A stretch of 64,000 bases of DNA from Micrococcus porci. GTDB taxonomy: Bacteria > Actinomycetota > Actinomycetes > Actinomycetales > Micrococcaceae. The DNA is taken from assembly GCF_020097155.1 (NCBI RefSeq), contig NZ_CP083691.1, positions 806,001-870,000 on the forward strand, read 5' to 3'. Below, piece after piece: positions 25,587 to 32,464 of the stretch; position 1 is the stretch's first letter; the number at the start of each line of letters is the position of its first letter. The position numbers and the translations under genes are program-made. The notes beneath the pieces were generated by a model, which saw only the letters and a program-made list of their open reading frames with translations, was not told where the DNA came from and made no database searches.

Positions 25587-26372
25587 TCAGGCGAAGAAGC
25601 AGGTGACGGTGCCCAGGGGGCCGTAGTCCGCGGTGACGGTGTCCCCGGCGGAGACGTGCATGGGGCGGGTGAAGGAGCCGGCCAGCACGATCTCCCCGGC
25701 CGCGAGGGCGTCGCCGTGCTCGCCGAGGCGGTTGGCCAGCCAGTGCACGCCGTTGCCCGGGTGGTTGAGCACGCCCGCGGCCACGCCGGTCTCCTCGATG
25801 GTCTGGTTGCGGGAGAGGGTGCCGGCCACCCAGCGCAGGTCCACGGCGTCGGGGGCGACGGGGCGGCCGCCGAGCACCATGGAGCCCAGGGCGGCGTTGT
25901 CCGCGATGGTGTCGACGATGGTGCGGCCGGCCAGCTCGATGTGCGCGTCGAGGATCTCCAGCGCGGGGACCACGTACTCGGTGGCGCGCAGGACGTCGAA
26001 GAGGTTCACGTGCGGGCCGCGCAGCTCCGCCTTGAGCACGAAGGCCAGCTCCATCTCGATGCGCGGGTTGGTGATGCGCGCCGTCTCGTAGACGTGGCCG
26101 GACTCGAAGACCTGGTCGTCGAAGATCACGCCGTAGTCGGGCTCGGTGATGCCGGTGGCGGCCTGCATGGCCTTGGACGTCAGGCCGATCTTGTGGCCGA
26201 CGACGCGGCGGCCCGCCTCGACGCGGCGCTCCGCCCAGATGCGCTGGACCGCGTAGGAGTCCTCGACCTCCATGTCCGCGTACCGTGCGGTGAGCAGCGG
26301 GACCGGCGTGCCGGCCCGGCCGGCCTCGAACAGCTCGTCGGCGATCTTCACATGGGTGGCATGGTCCAGCAC
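25587..26372 (-). CDS. hpaH: 2-oxohept-4-ene-1,7-dioate hydratase
   Basis: The 261-residue protein belongs to the HpaH/MhpD hydratase branch of the fumarylacetoacetase fold. GHKIGLTSKAMQAATGI, DDQVFESG, RIEMELAFVLK (metal-ligand Glu pair), and a late VLNHPGNGVHWLANRLGEHG block are present. It adds water to 2-oxohept-4-enedioate, making the HpaI substrate. The start is GTG with GAGGAGA upstream. A palindrome 63 bp upstream matches two other operators in the cluster. Confidence 0.88.
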   Translation of the reverse strand: MLDHATHVKIADELFEAGRAGTPVPLLTARYADMEVEDSYAVQRIWAERRVEAGRRVVGHKIGLTSKAMQAATGITEPDYGVIFDDQVFESGHVYETARITNPRIEMELAFVLKAELRGPHVNLFDVLRATEYVVPALEILDAHIELAGRTIVDTIADNAALGSMVLGGRPVAPDAVDLRWVAGTLSRNQTIEETGVAAGVLNHPGNGVHWLANRLGEHGDALAAGEIVLAGSFTRPMHVSAGDTVTADYGPLGTVTCFFA

Positions 26373-26429
26373 GATGTCTCCTCACGACGTCGGCGTCGGC
26401 GGGGGAGCGACGGCGCCCGCGCCCCCTCA

Positions 26430-26441
26430 ATCGTATACGTT
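26430..26441. promoter_or_regulatory. Operator-like palindrome before hpaH
   Basis: ATCGTATACGTT has an exact CGTATACG core and matches the inner part of the 16-bp sites at 29916 and 34091. It lies about 63 bp before the hpaH start and may overlap a -10 element. Confidence 0.6.
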
Positions 26442-26517
26442 GCGGGTCGCGGGCGTGTGGTCCGGGTCACGGTCGGGTCGCCGGGCGGTGGCGCCGCGTC
26501 GTCGTCGGCCACCCCGG

Positions 26518-27561
26518 TCAGGACGCGGCCAGCATGTCCTTCACGAGCGGGATGACCTTCTCGCCGAACAGCTCCACGGAGCGGCGGTTGTACTCGTGGG
26601 GGATGGGCCCGTGCTGGACCTTGAAGTTCACCCGGGTCGCGTCGAGGTCGGCGATCCCGCGGGCGATCTTCTTGGCCACGGTCTCGGGGGATCCCACGCC
26701 CATGAGGGAGTGGCGCACCTCGTGCATCAGCCCCTCCATGCCCATGGAGCCCCAGCCGCGCTCCGCGCCGAGGCGCTTGTGGTGCTCCAGGTAGTGCGGG
26801 GCGAACTGCTCGAGGGCGGCCTCGTCGGTCTCCGCGATGTGGCCGATCATGTGGAAGCCCACCTGCGTCTCGCCCGCGTGGCCGAACTTCTCGCGCGCGT
26901 CGCGGTAGAGCTTGGCGAACGGGGCGAACCGCGCGGACGGGCCGCCGATGATCGCGAGCATCAGGGGCAGGTCGTGGCCGGCGGCGCGGATCACGGACTG
27001 CGGGGAGCCGCCGACGGCGACCCACGCCTTCAGCGGCTCGGCACCCTCCAGCGGCGGATAGAGGACCACGTCCTCCAGGTTCTGGGTGAGCTTGCCGGTC
27101 CAGGACACGGGGTTCGGCTGCTCGGCGCGCAGCTCGGCGAACAGGGCCAGCTTCTCCTCGAACAGCTCCTCGTAGTCGGAGAGCTCGTAGCCGAACAGCG
27201 GGAAGGACTCGGTGAAGGAGCCGCGGCCCACGATCGCCTCGGCGCGGCCGGAGGAGAGCGCGTCGAGGGTGGCGAAGCGCTCGTAGACGCGCACGGGGTC
27301 GTCGGAGGAGAGCACGGTGACGCCCGTGCCCAGGGTCAGCCTCTCGGTGCGGCCGGCGATGGTGGCCAGCACCATGTCCGGGGCGGAGACGGTGTAGTCG
27401 TCGCGGTGGTGCTCGCCGATGGTGATGCCGTCGACGCCCGCCTGCTCGGCGGTCTCCGCCAGCTCGACGACGTGGCGCACGCCCTGCGCGTGCGACTCCA
27501 GCTCGCCGTCCAGGGTGCTGGTGCGGTCGCCGAAGGTGTCGATGTGGAACTTCACGTCCAT
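26518..27561 (-). CDS. Luciferase-like (LLM class) flavin-dependent oxidoreductase
   Basis: The 347-residue protein has the LLM barrel features ADTAEQAGVDGITIGEHH-like (seen as AEQAGVDGITIGEHHRDD), LTLGTGVTVLSSDDPVRV, AEAIVGRGSFTESFPLFG, and WVAVGGSPQSVIRAAGHDLPL. It may use FMNH2 or F420. The long upstream extension of the frame was rejected: ATG 27561 has AGGAGAGG at good distance. It lies within the hpa cluster and diverges from an F420-reductase-like gene. A shared role with that gene is plausible, but the substrate is unknown. Confidence 0.82.
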   Translation of the reverse strand: MDVKFHIDTFGDRTSTLDGELESHAQGVRHVVELAETAEQAGVDGITIGEHHRDDYTVSAPDMVLATIAGRTERLTLGTGVTVLSSDDPVRVYERFATLDALSSGRAEAIVGRGSFTESFPLFGYELSDYEELFEEKLALFAELRAEQPNPVSWTGKLTQNLEDVVLYPPLEGAEPLKAWVAVGGSPQSVIRAAGHDLPLMLAIIGGPSARFAPFAKLYRDAREKFGHAGETQVGFHMIGHIAETDEAALEQFAPHYLEHHKRLGAERGWGSMGMEGLMHEVRHSLMGVGSPETVAKKIARGIADLDATRVNFKVQHGPIPHEYNRRSVELFGEKVIPLVKDMLAAS

Positions 27562-27670
27562 GGTGTGCTGCCTCTCCTGGCCGATGCGCGGCCGCCCGGA
27601 TGTGGGGACCGTCTCATGCGAGGCTTCCTGCATCGGGAACAACAACCAAGGGGCCGGAGTTATTTCAAAC

Positions 27671-28573
27671 ATGAATGACACCATGACCGTCGGCCTGATC
27701 GGCCTGGGCAAGCTCGGCTCGGCCATCGGACGCCTCACCGCCGAGGCCGGGCACCGGATCCTCGTCGCCGACCGCCCCGATGACCCCGTGTTCGGCCTCG
27801 TCCTGGAGAGCGTCCTCCCGGAGGCCCGCGCCGTGCCCCTGGCAGAGCTGCTCCAGGAGGCGGACGTCGTCGTCCTCGCCGTGCCCCAGCCTGCCCTGGC
27901 GGGCTTGGACCTGACGGCCGCGCGCGGCATCGTCGTGGACGCCACCAACGCGTGGGAGTACACGGACGGGCCGGACTCCGAGCACCGCATGGACGCGGAC
28001 GTGTGGGCCGCGCGCGCCCCGGGGGTGCGCGTGGTCAAGTCCCTCAACCACGCCGCCTACGCGGAGCTGCTCGCCGACGCGCGGGAGCACGGCGCCGCCG
28101 GCCGGCGCGCCCTGGCCGTGGTCGGCTCCGACGACGACGCCGTGGCCCGCGCCTCCGCCTACGTGGACTCGCTCGGCTTCGACCCGGTCCCGGGCCCCTC
28201 CGCCGCGGCCCCGCTGCTCGAGCCGGACGGGCCGGACTCCGAGCACCGCATGGACGCGGACGTGTGGGCCGCGCGCGCCCCGGGGGTGCGCGTGGTCAAG
28301 TCCCTCAACCACGCCGCCTACGCGGAGCTGCTCGCCGACGCGCGGGAGCACGGCGCCGCCGGCCGGCGCGCCCTGGCCGTGGTCGGCTCCGACGACGACG
28401 CCGTGGCCCGCGCCTCCGCCTACGTGGACTCGCTCGGCTTCGACCCGGTCCCGGGCCCCTCCGCCGCGGCCCCGCTGCTCGAGCCGGACGGGCCGGTCTT
28501 CGGCGTGCGGCTGGACGCCGACGGCATGCGGGCCGCGCTCGCCGAGGGCCTCGAGGCGGACTCCGCCCGCTGA
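27671..28573 (+). CDS. NAD(P)-binding F420-reductase-like oxidoreductase with internal tandem duplication
   Basis: The N-terminus is a Rossmann domain (VGLIGLGKLGSAIGRL, residues about 7-22) and VVVDATNAWEYTDGPDSEHR, as in NADPH-dependent F420 reductase-type proteins of about 215 residues. Here an 87-residue block (DGPDSEHRMDADVW to PSAAAPLLEP) occurs twice in a row, making 300 residues. The DNA copies at 27964-28224 and 28225-28485 look identical. The duplicated block covers most of the C-terminal domain, including the KSLNHAAYAELL helix, so folding or activity may be altered. ATG 27671 or 27683 could start it; no clear ribosome site, but an A/T-rich TTATTT lies 5 nt upstream. Confidence 0.8.
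   Translation: MNDTMTVGLIGLGKLGSAIGRLTAEAGHRILVADRPDDPVFGLVLESVLPEARAVPLAELLQEADVVVLAVPQPALAGLDLTAARGIVVDATNAWEYTDGPDSEHRMDADVWAARAPGVRVVKSLNHAAYAELLADAREHGAAGRRALAVVGSDDDAVARASAYVDSLGFDPVPGPSAAAPLLEPDGPDSEHRMDADVWAARAPGVRVVKSLNHAAYAELLADAREHGAAGRRALAVVGSDDDAVARASAYVDSLGFDPVPGPSAAAPLLEPDGPVFGVRLDADGMRAALAEGLEADSAR
27964..28485 (+). repeat. Exact 261-bp in-frame tandem duplication
   Basis: Two adjacent 261-bp copies (27964-28224 and 28225-28485) encode the same 87 residues. An 11-nt sequence, GGACGGGCCGG, starts each copy and recurs at 28486, the likely slippage or recombination point. Confidence 0.9.
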
Positions 28574-28593
28574 GCCCCCGCCTCTGCGTCCAC

Positions 28594-28652
28594 TCGTCCG
28601 ACATCGACCCTCCCGAGGCCCTGCGAGGGTCGGGAGGGTCGATGTCGGACGA
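28594..28652. terminator. Bidirectional terminator with a 23-bp perfect stem
   Basis: Arms 28594-28616 and 28630-28652 are exact inverted copies around a 13-nt loop. It lies between the convergent F420-reductase-like gene and hpaD. The outer arm begins TCGTCCGACA, related to the arm at 24558. Confidence 0.85.
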
Positions 28653-28667
28653 CTGAGCGCGCTCGGG

Positions 28668-29834
28668 TCAGAGCTGGTTCCCCAGCTTGTACTCGCCCTG
28701 CTTGTACTCGGGCATGGACTCCTCGCCCTCGTCCTCGCGGGTGTAGGAGAAGCCGTCGGCGCCGATGGTCACGGCCATCTCGGAGTCGTCGGTGCGGGCG
28801 ACCAGCGGCTGCAGGTTGCCGTCCAGGTCGAGGACGCGGGAGGCGTCGGTGTACCAGGACGGCACGACCGGGGTGCCCCACCAGTCGCGGCGCTGGTTGT
28901 CGTGCACGTCCCAGGTGACCACGGGGTTGTCCGGGTCGCCCGTGTAGTAGTCCTGGGTGTAGACCTCGACGCGGTGGCCGTCCGGGTCGCGCAGGTACAG
29001 GTAGAAGGCGTTGGAGACGCCGTGGCGGCCCGGGCCGCGCTCGATGTGGTCGGACATGCGCAGGGCGCCGAGCTTGTCGCAGATCGCCAGGATGTTGTGC
29101 TTCTCGTGGGTGGCGAAGCAGACGTGGTGCATGCGGGGGCCGTCGCCGCCGGTCATGGCGGTGTCGTGCACGGTGGGCTTGCGGCGCATCCACGCGGCGT
29201 ACACGGTGCCCTGCTCGTCCTGGATGTCCTCGGTGACGCGGAAGCCCAGGTCCTGCATGAACTTGGCGGCGCGGGGCACGTCCGGGGTGACCTGGTTGAA
29301 GTGGTCCAGGCGGACCAGGGCGCCCGGGGTGTAGAGGTCGTAGCGCCAGGCGAGGCGCTCCACGTGCTCGGTCTCGAAGAAGAACTCGTAGGGGAATCCC
29401 AGCGGGTCCTCGACGCGCACGGAGTCGCCGACGCCCTTCACGAAGCCGTCCTTGTTCCGCTCCACGCGGCAGCCGAGCTCGGTGTAGAAGGCCACGGCCT
29501 TGTCCAGGTCCTCGGGGGTGCGCACGCGGTAGGAGAATGCGGCGACGGCGGCGGTCTCGCCCTTGCGGAGGATCAGGTTGTGGTGGATGAACTCCTCCAT
29601 GGAGCGGAGGTAGACGGTCTCCTCGTCCTCCTCGGTGACCACGAGGCCGAGCACGTCCACGTAGAAGTGGCGGGACGCGGCGAGGTCGGTGACCACGAGC
29701 TCCATGGACGCGCAGCGCAGGATGTCCGGGGCCTCGGCCTTCGGCGTCGGCAGCGGGTTCGCGGGGGTGATGGGGGCCTCTTCGGTGACGAAGAAGCCGG
29801 AGGAGGTCTTCTTGCGGGACTCGAGGTTGCTCAT
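28668..29834 (-). CDS. hpaD: 3,4-dihydroxyphenylacetate (homoprotocatechuate) 2,3-dioxygenase
   Basis: This type I extradiol dioxygenase (388 residues) lines up with the Brevibacterium fuscum enzyme with a 23-residue N-terminal extension. The metal ligands fall at His178 (LDHFNQV), His237 (MHHVCF) and Glu290 (HRVEVYT). The second-sphere Asn180 and the acid-base His223 (TVHDTAM) are also kept. It opens the ring of homoprotocatechuate between carbons 2 and 3. The ATG has CAGGAGAG upstream. It has its own operator site 89 bp before the start and ends in a strong terminator, so it is probably a single-gene unit of the hpa regulon. Confidence 0.93.
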   Translation of the reverse strand: MSNLESRKKTSSGFFVTEEAPITPANPLPTPKAEAPDILRCASMELVVTDLAASRHFYVDVLGLVVTEEDEETVYLRSMEEFIHHNLILRKGETAAVAAFSYRVRTPEDLDKAVAFYTELGCRVERNKDGFVKGVGDSVRVEDPLGFPYEFFFETEHVERLAWRYDLYTPGALVRLDHFNQVTPDVPRAAKFMQDLGFRVTEDIQDEQGTVYAAWMRRKPTVHDTAMTGGDGPRMHHVCFATHEKHNILAICDKLGALRMSDHIERGPGRHGVSNAFYLYLRDPDGHRVEVYTQDYYTGDPDNPVVTWDVHDNQRRDWWGTPVVPSWYTDASRVLDLDGNLQPLVARTDDSEMAVTIGADGFSYTREDEGEESMPEYKQGEYKLGNQL

Positions 29835-29915
29835 GGTCTCTCCTGGTTCAGGCGGTGCCGGCGGGCCGGGGTCCGTGCGGCGGGAGGAAATGTGGTGCAG
29901 GCCACGCTCGGGAAT

Positions 29916-29931
29916 GGATCGTATATGATCC
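29916..29931. promoter_or_regulatory. hpa operator before hpaD
   Basis: GGATCGTATATGATCC is a 16-bp near-perfect palindrome (one mismatched pair). It is the exact reverse complement of the site at 34091-34106. It contains a -10-like TATA core and probably covers the hpaD promoter, leaving an 80-nt leader. Confidence 0.75.
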
Positions 29932-30009
29932 TGCGCCCGCTGGGAAGTGGGCCGGGACGCGGCCGATGCGGTGGGGTGGAAGGGCAGGGCGGTGGCGCTG
30001 CAGCCCGGG

Positions 30010-30057
30010 ACGACGCCGGCCCCGCACCTCCACGTGGGGGTGCGGGGCCGGCGTCGT
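30010..30057 (-). terminator. Hairpin terminator after hpaE
   Basis: Arms 30010-30028 and 30039-30057 are exact 19-nt inverted copies with a 10-nt loop. It lies about 80 bp after the hpaE stop and before the hpaD operator, so it separates the two transcription units. Confidence 0.82.
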
Positions 30058-30073
30058 GACGGGTGTGCATCTC

Positions 30074-30116
30074 CCGCACGAAAGGGGGCGACACGCCGTC
30101 CGTTTCTCGAACGAAA
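30074..30116 (-). repeat. 33-nt repeat units after hpaE
   Basis: Read on the minus strand, CTTTCGTTCGAGAAACGGAC begins a unit at 30116. The 24 nt at 30115-30092 match the pcaJ-downstream unit at 16716-16739 with one difference. A diverged second unit (CTTTCGTGCGGGAGATG) follows 33 nt later. Confidence 0.65.
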
Positions 30117-30138
30117 GCGCTCGGGGGAGGGGTCAGGC

Positions 30139-31680
30139 TCAGGCGTCGCCGGTCTCCTTGGACTCCTGCTTGCCGAACACCGGGTTGTGGACCTCGCCGA
30201 GGTTGATGTGCACGGCCTGCTGGTCGGTGTAGAAGTCGATCGAGCGGTAGCCGCCCTCGTGGCCCAGGCCGGAGGCCTTCACGCCGCCGAACGGGGTGCG
30301 CAGGTCGCGCACGTTGTTGGAGTTCAGCCACACCATGCCGGCCTCCACGTCCTGCGCGAAGTTGTGGGCGCGCTTGAGGTCATTGGTCCAGATGTAGGCG
30401 GCCAGGCCGTACTTGGTGTTGTTGGCCAGCTGCAGGGCCTCCTCCTCCGTGTCGAAGGGGGTGATCGCCACGACCGGGCCGAAGATCTCCTCCTGGAAGA
30501 TCCGGGCGTCCGGGGCCACGTCCGCGAACACGGTGGGCTGCACGAAGTTGCCCTCGGGGAAGCCCTCCGGGCGACCGCCGCCGGCCACCAGGCGGGCCTC
30601 GGCCTTGCCGATCTCCACGTAGGACATGACCTTCTCGAAGTGCTCCGGGTGCACGATGGCGCCGACCTCGGTGGTCTCGTCGTCCGGCAGGCCGACCTTC
30701 ACACGGGAGGCCTGGGCGGCGTAGCGCTCCACGAACTCGTCGTAGACGGAGCGCTGGACCAGGATGCGGGAGCCGGCGGTGCAGCGTTCGCCGTTCAGGG
30801 AGAACACGCCGAAGATGGTCGCGTCGATCGCCGCGTCCAGGTCCGCGTCCTCGAACACCACGGCCGGGGACTTGCCGCCGAGCTCCATGGACAGGCCCTT
30901 CAGGTGCGGGGCGGCGTTGGCGAAGATGATCTGGCCGGTGCGGGACTCGCCGGTGAAGGAGATCAGCGGCACGTCCGGGTGCTTGACGAGCGGGTCGCCG
31001 GCGTAGCCCTCCTCGCCGAAGCCATGCACCATGTTGAACACGCCCGTCGGCAGGCCGGCCTCCTCGAAGATCCCGCCCCACAGGGAGGCCGAGAGCGGGG
31101 TGAACTCCGCCGGCTTCAGGACCACGGAGTTGCCGGTGGCGATGGCCGGGGCCAGCTTCCAGGACTCCAGCATGAACGGGGTGTTCCACGGGGTGATCAG
31201 GCCGGCGACGCCGATCGGCTTGCGGTTCACGTAGTTGATCTGGCGGCCCGGCACCTTGAAGGTGTCGTCGTGCTGGGCCACGATCAGGTCCGCGAAGAAG
31301 CGGAAGTTCTCGGCGGCGCGGGCGGCCTGGCCCTTCGCCTGCTTGATCGGCAGACCGGTGTCGAAGCACTCCATCTCGGCCAGCTGGTCGCCGCGGGTCT
31401 CCATGATGTCGGCGATCCGGTGTAGCACGCGGGAGCGCTGGCGCGGCAGGGCCTGGGACCACTCGCCGGACTCGAAGGCCCGCTTCGCGGCGGCGACGGC
31501 GGCGTCCACGTCCGCGGACTTGCCGGAGGCGGCCTTGATGTACGGCTCGTTGGTCACCGGGTCGAGGACGTCGAAGGTGTCGCCGTCGATCGAGTCGACG
31601 AACTCGCCGTCGATGTAGTGGCGGATGACGTCGGGCATGCCCTCGGGCGTGCGGGCGGCGATGCTGGTCTTCTCCGTCAT
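30139..31680 (-). CDS. hpaE: 5-carboxymethyl-2-hydroxymuconate semialdehyde dehydrogenase
   Basis: The 513-residue aldehyde dehydrogenase has LITPWNTPFMLESWKLAPAI (NAD site), KPAEFTPLSA, catalytic Glu in MELGGKSP and catalytic Cys in GERCTAGSR near residue 305. Near the end is FGGVKASGLGHEGG. It oxidises the ring-cleavage product of HpaD to 5-carboxymethyl-2-hydroxymuconate. Start ATG 31680 follows AAAGAGA. It lies 80 bp after the GntR gene and is probably the third gene of the hpaG-like/GntR/hpaE operon. Confidence 0.9.
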   Translation of the reverse strand: MTEKTSIAARTPEGMPDVIRHYIDGEFVDSIDGDTFDVLDPVTNEPYIKAASGKSADVDAAVAAAKRAFESGEWSQALPRQRSRVLHRIADIMETRGDQLAEMECFDTGLPIKQAKGQAARAAENFRFFADLIVAQHDDTFKVPGRQINYVNRKPIGVAGLITPWNTPFMLESWKLAPAIATGNSVVLKPAEFTPLSASLWGGIFEEAGLPTGVFNMVHGFGEEGYAGDPLVKHPDVPLISFTGESRTGQIIFANAAPHLKGLSMELGGKSPAVVFEDADLDAAIDATIFGVFSLNGERCTAGSRILVQRSVYDEFVERYAAQASRVKVGLPDDETTEVGAIVHPEHFEKVMSYVEIGKAEARLVAGGGRPEGFPEGNFVQPTVFADVAPDARIFQEEIFGPVVAITPFDTEEEALQLANNTKYGLAAYIWTNDLKRAHNFAQDVEAGMVWLNSNNVRDLRTPFGGVKASGLGHEGGYRSIDFYTDQQAVHINLGEVHNPVFGKQESKETGDA

Positions 31681-31760
31681 GGTGTCTCTTTCGCTGAGTG
31701 CTTCGGGGGCGGATGGTCGGGGTCTGGAGCCGACGGCGTCGGCACCGGTCCGGCCGGCGG

Positions 31761-32462
31761 TCACGCGGACGGCTCGGCGCTGTGCTCCAGGTAGGCGTGC
31801 AGGGTGTTCAGGCGGTGGGCGCGGGCGGCGGCCTCGATCTCCTCGAAGCGCGCCCCGTCCTCGATCAGGCGCAGCAGGTGCTCGTGCTCGTCCACGGAGG
31901 CCACCGCTCGGCCGGGCACGTACGCGAACGTGGACGAGCGCAGCGCGGCCAGGCGGTTCCAGCCGCGGTGCACCAGGTCGTGCACGTGCTCGTTCTGGTG
32001 ATGCTCGAACAGGATCGAGTGGAAGCGGCGGTTGAGCTCGGTGAACGCCACCGGGTCCCAGGCCTTCTCCGACGCCGTCATCGCGCGCATGGCCGCGTTC
32101 ACGTCGCGGGCCGCCGCGAGGTCCTCGGCGGTCACGTGCGGGGCGCACTGGGCGGTGGAGAATCCCTCCACCAGCGCCAGCGTCTCCATGGTGTGGCGGT
32201 ACTCGACCGGGTCGATGCCCACCACGGTGGCGCCCACGTTGCGCTCGTAGGCGACCAGGTTCTCGGACTGCAGGCGGCGGATCGCCTCCCGCACGGGCAC
32301 CACGGACATGCCCAGCTCCGCGGCGATCTGGGACAGCACCAGCCGGTCGCCCGGCTCGTGGCGCTGGTCCCTGATCCCCTCGAGGATCGCCTGGTAGGCG
32401 CGGTCCGCCTTGGAGACGGGGGTGCCGGCGAGGCCGAGCGTTCCGATGTCCGTCCGGCGCAT
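31761..32462 (-). CDS. GntR-family regulator (FadR/FCD subfamily) of the hpa cluster
   Basis: The 233-residue protein has a GntR winged helix at about residues 18-80 (AYQAILEGIRDQRHEPGDRL, then MSVVPVREAIRRLQSENLV). An FCD effector domain follows, with its metal-binding pattern (FTELNRRFHSILFEHHQNEH; later VDEHEHLLRLIEDG). Its ATG begins 2 nt after the stop of the hpaG-like gene, so it is translationally coupled. The three 12- to 16-bp palindromes before hpaG, hpaD and hpaH have the size and symmetry of GntR operators and are its likely targets. The effector may be 4-hydroxyphenylacetate or homoprotocatechuate. Confidence 0.85.
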   Translation of the reverse strand: MRRTDIGTLGLAGTPVSKADRAYQAILEGIRDQRHEPGDRLVLSQIAAELGMSVVPVREAIRRLQSENLVAYERNVGATVVGIDPVEYRHTMETLALVEGFSTAQCAPHVTAEDLAAARDVNAAMRAMTASEKAWDPVAFTELNRRFHSILFEHHQNEHVHDLVHRGWNRLAALRSSTFAYVPGRAVASVDEHEHLLRLIEDGARFEEIEAAARAHRLNTLHAYLEHSAEPSA

Positions 32463-32464
32463 GC

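Larger units (their letters stand above)
29835..30138. other. Gene-free gap between hpaE and hpaD
   Basis: It holds, in the direction of transcription (minus strand), a pair of 33-nt repeat units (about 30116-30074), a 19-bp hairpin (30057-30010), the hpa operator and the hpaD ribosome site. No coding sequence is seen. Confidence 0.7.

Noticed and set aside
27964..28485. Reading the duplicated 87 residues as a natural two-repeat domain
   Set aside because: The copies appear identical down to the DNA, so this is a recent duplication rather than an evolved repeat protein.
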